From JABDIP01 sp965250245 (lineage in GTDB: Bacteria > Pseudomonadota > Alphaproteobacteria > DSM-16000 > Inquilinaceae): 64,000 bases of DNA. Both the position numbers and the translations under genes were made by a program. How positions within the stretch are numbered: the stretch's first letter is position 1; each line of letters begins with the position of its first letter. Below, piece by piece: positions 17,015 through 24,039 of this stretch. The notes under the pieces are model-generated. The model did no database searches. It had not been told where the DNA came from and worked only from the letters and a program-made list of their open reading frames with translations. The stretch is from contig OZ252296.1 of NCBI GenBank assembly GCA_965250245.1, forward strand, positions 1,984,001 to 2,048,000, written 5' to 3'.

Positions 17015-17278
17015 TGTCGGTGTCCCCGTTGCCGTGCCCGGGCGCGGTCATTGCCGTGCTTCGGGCGTGTCCATGTTGATCGTCTGGACTTACCGGCCGG
17101 GACGGGGTGCAGCGGTGGGAATAATCACAATTTTAATTAAATTCGCTTTTTTGGCGACGCCGCCGCGCTGTCTCCGAAGGGCGAGCGGCTTCGTCGGCTT
17201 GGATCACGGCTAACGGTTCGTTAACCAAGTTCTCCGACAGTCTGCAACGATTTCAACCGCTTCCGCGGAGTCGGTGCC

Positions 17279-17644
17279 ATGCACGCGCTGCGCCTTGTCT
17301 CGTCCTCCCAGGTCTTCAACCGCCGTCGGTCCAAGCGCTGCGTGCTCGACCGGCGGACCAGCGGCTACGTGCAGTGCGGCGAGGCCCGCCATGCCTGTGT
17401 CATCGAGGACATCTCGCTGGGCGGCGCCCGGCTGCGCTTCGAGGAGTCGGTTCCGGAAGGCGACGGCCTGACCCTGGAGCACGCCGTAGCCGGCAGCTTC
17501 CACGGCAAGATCGTCTGGTCTCAGGGGGAGGTCTGCGGCTTCCGCTTCGACCCGGCCGAGCATCCGCTGCAGCGCGAGCTGCAATGCGTGGCGCTGATGG
17601 TCGGCAGCGACGACACCCAGATGGCGCGCCAGCCGGTTCCCTAG
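17279..17644 (+). CDS. PilZ-domain protein (c-di-GMP binding)
   Basis: At 121 residues this is little more than one PilZ domain. The RxxxR element appears as RRSKR near residue 16 and the second element as EDISLGGARL near residue 40, followed by the expected beta strands (GKIVWSQGEVCGFRF). PilZ domains bind cyclic di-GMP and relay it to motility or envelope functions. A second PilZ protein, fused to a ParA-like ATPase, lies 540 bases downstream. Its last four bases overlap the convergent lipoprotein gene at 17641. Confidence 0.85.
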   Translation: MHALRLVSSSQVFNRRRSKRCVLDRRTSGYVQCGEARHACVIEDISLGGARLRFEESVPEGDGLTLEHAVAGSFHGKIVWSQGEVCGFRFDPAEHPLQRELQCVALMVGSDDTQMARQPVP

Positions 17645-17931
17645 CGGCAGCGGAAGTAGTAGCGGGTCTGGTCCTCGCCGACATCGGCGGCGATATACAT
17701 GACGGCGGATTGCAGGACCTCGGCGCAAAGCTGGTCGGCTTCCGCCTGCGCCGGCCCCAGGGAGCCGGTCTCGCGATCGACGATCACCGAGAACTGCATG
17801 TAGGGCTGCGGCGATTCGCCGGCGCGCTGCACGGTCCGAACATTCGGGCCGCAGCCGGCCGCGACCGACAGCACCGCCGCGGCGAGCGCGGTCCAGGTCG
17901 AAATCGTCTTCGCAAGTCGCGGGATGGCCAT
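17641..17931 (-). CDS. Small lipoprotein-like protein
   Basis: The 96-residue product has a hydrophobic leader ending in SVAAGCGP, a weak lipobox. The rest is short and soluble with three further Cys residues, including one near the C-terminus (YYFRCR). GGAGAG precedes the start. It lies between two PilZ-domain genes on the other strand, but no functional link is visible. Family unknown. Confidence 0.6.
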   Translation of the reverse strand: MAIPRLAKTISTWTALAAAVLSVAAGCGPNVRTVQRAGESPQPYMQFSVIVDRETGSLGPAQAEADQLCAEVLQSAVMYIAADVGEDQTRYYFRCR

Positions 17932-18183
17932 CCACGCTCTCCGTCCAACGACAGCGGCAAGCCTTGAATTGCGCCGAACGCCGCAAGATGCCGCAAGTCT
18001 GCGACCGCCAGAATTGGCGACGGTTCTTATGATTCCTTAAATATTCGCGCCAATTGTCCGTTAACTCGCGCTTAAGCTTGATGGGTCTATTCGTTAGGGT
18101 CGTGACCTCACCTGGTGTGGGCGGCGGGCCCGGGACGTGACAGGTCCGCCGGCACAGCCGGTCAGCCGAGAGGGCGTGCCCGC

Positions 18184-19158
18184 ATGAAAGTCCTGGCCTT
18201 TGTCTCGACCGCCAATGGCGCCGGCAAGACGACGCTCGCGGCCCATATCGCCGTGCAGGCGCATCGCTGCGGTACCGGGCCGGTCGCCATGATCGACGCC
18301 GATCCGCGCGGCAACCTGGCCCGCTGGCGCGAGGCCCGCAACGGCCCCGGCCCGACCCTGGTGGAGGTCGACCAATCCGACATGGCCTCGGCACTGGCCT
18401 CGATGAAGGATGAGAAGGACGGCCTGATCGTGCTCGACACGCCGCCGGAGATCGACGCGGCGACCGAGACGGTGATCGGCTTCGCCGACCTCGTCGCCAT
18501 TCCGGTGCGGCCCGGCCAATACGATCTGAAGGCCGCCGGCACCACGGTCGAGCTGCTCGACCGGATGGGCCTGAAGCACATCTTCGTCGTCAATGGCGGC
18601 TCGCCCAGCGCCGACATCACCGCCGAATCGGTCATGGCGCTGTCCCAGCACGGATCGGTGGCGACCGCCATCGTGCCGGCCAGCAGCGAGTTCGCCCACC
18701 GCATGCACAGCGGCCAGACCGTGTTCGAGACGCCGGACCAGGCGCTTCTGGCCGAGGAGGTCGGCCGGCTGTGGGATTATTTCGACCGGCGCCTGGAGAC
18801 CGAGGAGCCGGCCCCGCCGGCGCCGGCGAAGAAGCAGCGCAAGGAGCCCCGGCGCTTCCCGCGCTGGGATTTCGACCAGCCCGCGACCCTGGTCGCCGGG
18901 GACAAGCAGTATCCCTGCACGGTCAACGACATCTCCGCCGGCGGTGCGCTGGTGTTCGGCAAGGACCTGCCGGAGGTCGGCGAGCATGTAGCGATCGACA
19001 TCGCCCATGTCGGCCGCCTCAACGCCGAGGTGGTGCACCACAGCAAGAACCGCATCGGTCTCAAATTCATCATCGGCGCCCAGCAGCAATGGACCCTGGT
19101 CCGGCACCTGTCCGAGATGATCGAGGCCAGCCGCCGGGCCTACGCCTCGGCGCCGTAG
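18184..19158 (+). CDS. ParA/MinD-like ATPase fused to a PilZ domain
   Basis: About 324 residues. The first 200 form a ParA/MinD-like NTPase: P-loop FVSTANGAGKTT (residues 6-17), switch I in MIDADPRGN, switch II in IVLDTPPEID. The signature Lys of ParA proteins (KGGxGKT) is missing; the corresponding positions read ANGAGKT. After a Pro/Lys linker, residues from about 222 form a PilZ domain with RRFPR and NDISAGGALVF, the two c-di-GMP-binding elements. The fusion suggests an ATPase whose position or activity depends on c-di-GMP. The start at 18184 has GAGAGGG upstream. It has no ParB-like partner here. Confidence 0.88.
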   Translation: MKVLAFVSTANGAGKTTLAAHIAVQAHRCGTGPVAMIDADPRGNLARWREARNGPGPTLVEVDQSDMASALASMKDEKDGLIVLDTPPEIDAATETVIGFADLVAIPVRPGQYDLKAAGTTVELLDRMGLKHIFVVNGGSPSADITAESVMALSQHGSVATAIVPASSEFAHRMHSGQTVFETPDQALLAEEVGRLWDYFDRRLETEEPAPPAPAKKQRKEPRRFPRWDFDQPATLVAGDKQYPCTVNDISAGGALVFGKDLPEVGEHVAIDIAHVGRLNAEVVHHSKNRIGLKFIIGAQQQWTLVRHLSEMIEASRRAYASAP

Positions 19159-19168
19159 GCCGCCGACC

Positions 19169-19954
19169 TCAGTCGAATCGCACCTCGGCCGTGCCGAGGC
19201 CCTCGATCTCCACCGACACCGTATCGCCGGCGGCGAGCCAGACCGTCTGCACGACGCTGCCCAGCATGACGATCGATCCGGCACCGAGCTCGTAGGCATC
19301 TCCAAGCCCGGAATCGGCCAGCCAGGCCAGGGCGTTGAACGGATGTCCGAGGATGTCGGAGCCTTGGCCGGCGCCGACGATGTCGCCATTGATCGTCATC
19401 CGACCGGATACGGCCCCGAGATCGGTTCCCTGCCAATCCGTGACCGCCGGCCCCAGCACGCAGCCGGCATGGAAGAAGTCGTCGGCGATCAGGGTTGGCG
19501 TATCGATGGCGCGGAAATCCCGGTAGCGGTCGTCGACGATCTCGATCGCCGCCATGCAGGCTTCCACGCAGGCAGCCAGATCCTCGATGCCCGGCTGGTC
19601 GGGCAGGGCGGAGGCCAGCCGCACCGCGATCTCGCATTCCACGCCGACATGATGGAAGTCGGCGAAGCGCAGGCTGGCCGGCGAGATGTGCACATCCCGC
19701 TCGAACATCGTGCCGGCGCAGGGGGTGTCGATCTTCATGTAGTCCTGCATGACCGGCGTGGTGCAGCCGATCTTGGCCCCGACCGCCTGTCCCAGCGCGG
19801 TGCCCGACAGCGCCCGGCGCAGGGCGGCCTGGACGGCATATCCGTCCGACTCCGTGACCGGTCGGCAGTGGTCGGGCAGCCCCTCGAACGGTCCGGGCCT
19901 CGCCCGGTTGTCGGCCAATCGGTGTACAGCCTCTGCGATCGCGTCGGTTTGCAA
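19169..19954 (-). CDS. 2-keto-4-pentenoate hydratase-like protein (FAH superfamily)
   Basis: The 261-residue protein resembles the MhpD/hydratase branch of the fumarylacetoacetate hydrolase fold. VGAKIGCT, the metal site around VECEIAVRLAS (two Glu) and AAIEIVDDRY, and the closing GDTVSVEIEGLGTAEVRF are all in order. Such enzymes add water to 2-hydroxypenta-2,4-dienoate or decarboxylate related acids in meta-cleavage routes. Translation probably starts at a TTG (19954), because AGGAGG lies eight bases upstream and no ATG/GTG fits. It is divergent from the dehydrogenase at 20076; no other meta-cleavage gene is near. Confidence 0.85.
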   Translation of the reverse strand: MQTDAIAEAVHRLADNRARPGPFEGLPDHCRPVTESDGYAVQAALRRALSGTALGQAVGAKIGCTTPVMQDYMKIDTPCAGTMFERDVHISPASLRFADFHHVGVECEIAVRLASALPDQPGIEDLAACVEACMAAIEIVDDRYRDFRAIDTPTLIADDFFHAGCVLGPAVTDWQGTDLGAVSGRMTINGDIVGAGQGSDILGHPFNALAWLADSGLGDAYELGAGSIVMLGSVVQTVWLAAGDTVSVEIEGLGTAEVRFD

Positions 19955-20075
19955 TCCTGGATCCTCCTGCCGGCCCGGTACGGTCCCAATCTTGGCAGGA
20001 TTGGCGCCGTTGCGCGACGGCGCGGCGATCGGCGGCTAAGATCGGCGGTTCGGGTCTCCAGCGAAGGCAGCCAAG

Positions 20076-21107
20076 ATGACGTTCCAGATCCTCACGCCTG
20101 ACGCTCAATATGCCGACGACGCGGAGGTCGAGCGCCGCACCGCCGGCGAGGGCTTTCGGTTCGATGTGCACCGGGTGCGTGACGCCGCCGAGCTGCCGGA
20201 GGCCAGCCTCGCCGAATGCGATGGCATCGTCGTGTGGCACGAGGTGCAGGTCACCGCCGAGGTGATCGCGCGGTTGCCGCGCTGCCGGGCGATCGTGCGG
20301 GCCGGGGCCGGATTCGACAACATCGACCTGGCCGCCGCCGGGGCGGCCGGCATCGCCGTCGCCAACACGCCGGACTACGGCACCAGCGAGGTTGCCGACC
20401 ACGCCATCGCCCTGATGCTGTCGCTGACCCGGGGCATCGCCCGGTACCACGAGGTGCTGACGGCGGATCCGATCGCCGGTTTCGACGTCACCACGGCACC
20501 GCTGGTCCGCCGCATCCGCGGCCGCACCCTGGGCATCGTCGGCCTGGGCCGCATCGGCACCGCCACCGCGCTGCGGGCCAAGGCCTTCGGCATGCGAATC
20601 GTCGCCTATGACCCATACATCTCACGCGGCCAGGAGATCGCCGTCGGCGTCGACCGGGTCGACCGCCTGGAGGATCTGCTGGCCCAAAGCGACATCGTCA
20701 GCCTGCATACGCCGCTGACCGAGGAGACCCGGCACATGATCGACGCGGCGGCCCTGGAAGCGATGCCGGCGCATGCGGTCCTGGTCAACACGGCGCGCGG
20801 CGCCGTCGTCGACATCGACGCCCTGCATGACGCGCTGAAGGCCGGCGGGATCGCCGGCGCGGCGCTCGACGTGCTGCCGGAGGAACCGCCGCCGGAGCGG
20901 CTGCCGCCCCTGGTCCGGGCCTATGCGGAGAAGGCCGAATGGCTGGCCGGGCGCCTCGTGCTCTCGCCGCACGCCGCCTGGGGCAGCCCGGAGAGTGCCG
21001 AGGACGTGCGGCGCAAATCCGTCGAGACGGTGGTCGCGCATCTGCGCGATGGCGAGCTGAGGAACTGCGTGAACCTGCACCTGCTGGACCGGACCCGGCG
21101 ATCATAG
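20076..21107 (+). CDS. D-2-hydroxyacid dehydrogenase (CtBP-like)
   Basis: The 343-residue enzyme shows the Rossmann motif GIVGLGRIGTATALRA near residue 150, the catalytic Arg in NTARGAVVDIDAL, the Glu in LPEEPPPERLP and the His in SPHAAWGS. The extended C-terminal loop before the His resembles the C-terminal-binding-protein-like branch. It is expected to reduce a 2-keto acid with NAD(P)H. It shares fold and layout with the gene at 14348 but they are clearly separate paralogues. A 46-bp-arm inverted repeat follows the stop codon. Confidence 0.9.
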   Translation: MTFQILTPDAQYADDAEVERRTAGEGFRFDVHRVRDAAELPEASLAECDGIVVWHEVQVTAEVIARLPRCRAIVRAGAGFDNIDLAAAGAAGIAVANTPDYGTSEVADHAIALMLSLTRGIARYHEVLTADPIAGFDVTTAPLVRRIRGRTLGIVGLGRIGTATALRAKAFGMRIVAYDPYISRGQEIAVGVDRVDRLEDLLAQSDIVSLHTPLTEETRHMIDAAALEAMPAHAVLVNTARGAVVDIDALHDALKAGGIAGAALDVLPEEPPPERLPPLVRAYAEKAEWLAGRLVLSPHAAWGSPESAEDVRRKSVETVVAHLRDGELRNCVNLHLLDRTRRS

Positions 21108-21109
21108 CT

Positions 21110-21252
21110 CTGGCGGCCCGGTCCTCGTCCTTCGACAGGCTCAGGATGAGGACCTCCATTGGTGCGAGCCATCGCCCAGGCGACCATCACAGACCAGTTC
21201 TGAAAGAGGTCCTCATCCTGAGCCTGTCGAAGGACGAGGACCGGGCCGCCAG
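21110..21252. repeat. Perfect long inverted repeat (46-base arms)
   Basis: The arm at 21110-21155 is the exact reverse complement of 21207-21252, separated by 51 bases. The arms contain TCCTTCGACAGGCTCAGGAT, a sequence I recognise as a frequent intergenic repeat of alphaproteobacteria. It sits between convergent genes (stops at 21107 and 21261) and could end transcription in both directions. Confidence 0.9.
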
Positions 21253-21260
21253 CGGATGCC

Positions 21261-22073
21261 CTAGCGTTTCGACGCCTTCAGAGAGAACGCCAGCGGCAGT
21301 GGGGGGACATCCGGCGGCAGCGTGTACATGTGCGGCTGGTCCGCCTCGACCATGCAGGGGAACGGTTTCCAGGCGGCGCTGTCGTGCTCGTGCAGGAAGT
21401 CGATGGTCAGTCCGGCATCGATCAGCGCGGTCACGATCGCGCCGATCGGATGGTTCCACTCATAGGCGCGGGTGTGCTCGAAGATGTGAGGATCGCCGGA
21501 GTAGCTTGTCTCGTCATCGAAGGCGATCGGTTCCCGGCCCTGGAAATAGGGATAGCTGGGGACCAGCCGGCCGTCTTCCGCCTGGTCCAGGGACAGGGTG
21601 CTGGGATGGCCCTCCAGCAGATAGAGATAGCCGCCGGGCGCCAGGAAATGCGCCACGATCTCGGCCCATCTGCGGATGTCCGGCAGCCAGTTGATGGCGC
21701 CCCAGGTGACGTAGGCAATGTCAAACCGGCCGTCGATCAGATCGGGCGCGTCGTAGAGATTGCCCTTGATGAAGGTGCCGGGCACGCCCGACCGCTCGGA
21801 CAGGGCGCGGGCCTCGGCGATCGCCCGGGGCGAGAAGTCGAGCCCGGTGACCTCCGCTCCCCGGCGCGCCAGGTTCAGCGTATCGAGCCCGATATGGCAT
21901 TGAAGATGGACCAGGCGCTTGCCGGCGACATCGCCGACTTCCGCGCTTTCGATCGGCAGCAGCGTGTCCTCGCCGGCGCAGAAATCCGCGATCCGGTAGC
22001 CGGCGGTCGATTTCGCGTGAATGCCGGCGGCCTCGTCCCAGCGCTTCCGGTTGGCCTCGAAATACTCGTCCAT
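21261..22073 (-). CDS. SAM-dependent methyltransferase
   Basis: About 270 residues from the ATG at 22073 (MDEYFEANRKRWDE). Motif I is changed: LVHLQCHIGLDTLNLA replaces the usual DxGxGxG, a variant typical of a known methyltransferase subgroup, followed by VTGLDFSP and GGYLYLLEGHP. AAAGGG precedes the start. It is the last gene of the leftward run that includes the molybdopterin oxidoreductase, 86 bases after its anchor subunit, so co-transcription is possible, but the substrate is unknown. In-frame reading further upstream runs into the dmsC-like gene and is not coding. Confidence 0.85.
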   Translation of the reverse strand: MDEYFEANRKRWDEAAGIHAKSTAGYRIADFCAGEDTLLPIESAEVGDVAGKRLVHLQCHIGLDTLNLARRGAEVTGLDFSPRAIAEARALSERSGVPGTFIKGNLYDAPDLIDGRFDIAYVTWGAINWLPDIRRWAEIVAHFLAPGGYLYLLEGHPSTLSLDQAEDGRLVPSYPYFQGREPIAFDDETSYSGDPHIFEHTRAYEWNHPIGAIVTALIDAGLTIDFLHEHDSAAWKPFPCMVEADQPHMYTLPPDVPPLPLAFSLKASKR

Positions 22074-22159
22074 CGCCGATCGCCCTTTCCGATGCGCCGC
22101 CGTCGCTCTGATGTGTTGGAGTCCGGTCCGGTGGCGCGCCGCCGCGCCGGGCGCATTCT

Positions 22160-23107
22160 CTACGCCGCCTTGGCGCCGTAGTACAGGGTGACCGTGTGCT
22201 GCGCCTCGGCGAAGAACAGCCAGCGCTCGACGACCACACCGGCGCTGCCGACAAGGGCGGCCAGCAGGGATGCCAGCACGGCGACGGGCCCGCCCGCCAC
22301 TGCCGCCAGCGGCACCAGCGCCACCGGCACCACCAGACCGCAGACGATCGCCAGCCGGCGTAGTTTCAGGGCGTGCTTGCGGGCGATCCGGAAACCCATC
22401 TCGCGCAGCAGGTAGTTCTCCTGGTTGTGCGGCGGGTCGAGCATCCGCACCGCGCCGATATGGCCGAGACCGGTGGCGCTCTCGATCGAATGCTCGGCCT
22501 TGGTCCGACCGAGGTCGCGCCAATAGAGCGCCTTCAGCCCCCAGGCCATCGCGGTGAAAATCATGGCGATGGCCGGCAGCCACCCGGCCGCCATGCCGAA
22601 CAGCGACTCGATGGCGTAGAGCCACAAGGCGCCGGTTGACACCGCGAAACCCCGGAACACAGGCGGGACCCACGGGTTGTGCCACTGTCGGATGGTCTTC
22701 AGCGAGCCGTAGATCATGCTGGTGCAATGCACCGTGACCATCGCCATCACCGCGGCCAGGAACCCGAACACGGCCCAGACGCCGCTGGTCGTCTCCAGCA
22801 CCACCCATCCCAGGCCGAGCAGTCCGGCGGGTACATAGGTAATGATCGCAACCACGCCTTCCCGCGACAGCCAAGAGGAGCGCCATTGCGACAACGCCCG
22901 CCAGGCCCGTTCCGGATGCCCCAGATGGAAGGTCGAGGACAGCAGCCCGGCGGTGATCAGGCCCAGCGAAAGCCCCATGCCGACGAACCCGAACCAGCGC
23001 TCCGCCGGCAGCCATCCGAATGCCGCGCCGACGCCCAGCAGGGCCAGCAGCCCGTACCCGGCCCCGGACGCGGTGGTGAAGAAGATGATCGAAAGCGCTG
23101 GATGCAT
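22160..23107 (-). CDS. DmsC-type membrane anchor subunit of a molybdopterin oxidoreductase
   Basis: The 315-residue protein has about eight membrane helices. The start HPALSIIFFTTASGAGYGL and the GLLSSTFHLGHPERAW loop are hallmarks of DmsC-type anchors, which hold the catalytic and iron-sulfur subunits to the inner membrane and pass electrons from menaquinol or ubiquinol. It has no haem ligands needed in this family. The order on the minus strand is catalytic, iron-sulfur, anchor, as in dmsABC, with a repeat element of about 140 bases between iron-sulfur and anchor genes. Confidence 0.9.
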   Translation of the reverse strand: MHPALSIIFFTTASGAGYGLLALLGVGAAFGWLPAERWFGFVGMGLSLGLITAGLLSSTFHLGHPERAWRALSQWRSSWLSREGVVAIITYVPAGLLGLGWVVLETTSGVWAVFGFLAAVMAMVTVHCTSMIYGSLKTIRQWHNPWVPPVFRGFAVSTGALWLYAIESLFGMAAGWLPAIAMIFTAMAWGLKALYWRDLGRTKAEHSIESATGLGHIGAVRMLDPPHNQENYLLREMGFRIARKHALKLRRLAIVCGLVVPVALVPLAAVAGGPVAVLASLLAALVGSAGVVVERWLFFAEAQHTVTLYYGAKAA

Positions 23108-23138
23108 GGACCTATGGAGAATAGATGGAGACCAACAG

Positions 23139-23281
23139 ACCCCTCACCCTCCCACGCTTCGCGCGGGCCCCTCCCTCTCCCACAAGGGGAGAGGGGTTTG
23201 GTTCGGCGCCGGTGTAGATACCCCTCTCCCCTTGTGGGAGAGGGAGGGACCCGCGGCGGAGCCGCGGGAGGGTGAGGGGTC
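23139..23281. repeat. Intergenic inverted-repeat element, CTCTCC family, copy 2
   Basis: A two-armed element with CCCTCACCCTCCC at one end, GGGAGGGTGAGGGG at the other, and CTCCCACAAGGGGAGAGG / CCTCTCCCCTTGTGGGAG inside. It lies inside the oxidoreductase operon, between the iron-sulfur and anchor genes, where it may influence mRNA processing. Confidence 0.88.
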
Positions 23282-23298
23282 TAATCAAGACTCTCAGC

Positions 23299-24039
23299 CT
23301 AATCCGACAGCACGCGGTCGAGCCAGCCGAGGAAGCCGCCTTCGGCGGTGGCCGACTCCAGCCGGGCCGGGGCGGCGCCGTCATCCGGGCCGGCGCGCCT
23401 TGGCCGCGGCGGCAGGTACTTGTTGGTCGGCCGGTAGCCCATCTCGGCCATCAGGTCGAAGCCGCCGCGATCCGCCACCAGCTGCGACACGGCGGAACTC
23501 GGGTCGGCCAGATCGCCGTAATGCCGGGCGCCGGCCGGGCAGGTGTTGACGCAGGCCGGCTGCCGTTCGGCCTCCGGGATGTTCTCGTTGTAGATGCGGT
23601 CGACGCACAGGGTGCATTTCTTCATCACCCCTTCCGACGCGTCCAGCTCCCGGGCGCCATAGGGGCACGCCCAGGCGCACAGACCGCAGCCGATGCACCA
23701 ATCCTCGTTGACCAGCACGATGCCGTCCTCCTGCCGCTTGTAGGAGGCGCCGGTCGGGCAGACCGTGACGCAGGCGGCGTCCTCGCAATGCAGACAGGAT
23801 TTCGGGAAATGGACCGTGCGGCCGGTCGCGCAATCGCCGGCCTCATAGCTGTGGATCCGGTTCAGCCACGCGCCCGAAGGGTTTGATCCGTAGGGGTTCT
23901 GGTCGCTGAGCGGGGCGGGATAGCCGCCGGTGTTCCACTCCTTGCAGGCGACCACGCAGGCATGGCAGCCCACACAGGTGTCCAGGTCGATCACCAGCCC
24001 CAGGCGCTTCTCCGGCGGCGTGCTCGGCAGGCTGGTCAT
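23299..24039 (-). CDS. Four-cluster iron-sulfur subunit of the molybdopterin oxidoreductase
   Basis: About 246 residues from the ATG at 24039. Four ferredoxin-like Cys groups are present: CVGCHACVVAC, CLHCEDAACVTVC, CIGCGLCAWAC and CTLC with CVNTC. Together these bind four [4Fe-4S] clusters, the wire between the molybdenum subunit and the membrane anchor (DmsB/PsrB/PhsB type). Its ATG overlaps the catalytic subunit's TGA by four bases, so the two are translationally coupled. No signal peptide is present, as usual for this subunit. Confidence 0.93.
   Translation of the reverse strand: MTSLPSTPPEKRLGLVIDLDTCVGCHACVVACKEWNTGGYPAPLSDQNPYGSNPSGAWLNRIHSYEAGDCATGRTVHFPKSCLHCEDAACVTVCPTGASYKRQEDGIVLVNEDWCIGCGLCAWACPYGARELDASEGVMKKCTLCVDRIYNENIPEAERQPACVNTCPAGARHYGDLADPSSAVSQLVADRGGFDLMAEMGYRPTNKYLPPRPRRAGPDDGAAPARLESATAEGGFLGWLDRVLSD

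Noticed and set aside
15897..17051. A 384-codon leftward frame
   Set aside because: Only its last 94 codons, with a signal peptide and ribosome-binding site, look coding; the rest is the shadow of the membrane-protein gene.
23139..23281. Repeated CTCTCC/GGAGAG blocks considered as CRISPR or tandem repeats
   Set aside because: They are two-armed inverted elements with no regular spacers, and no cas genes are near.
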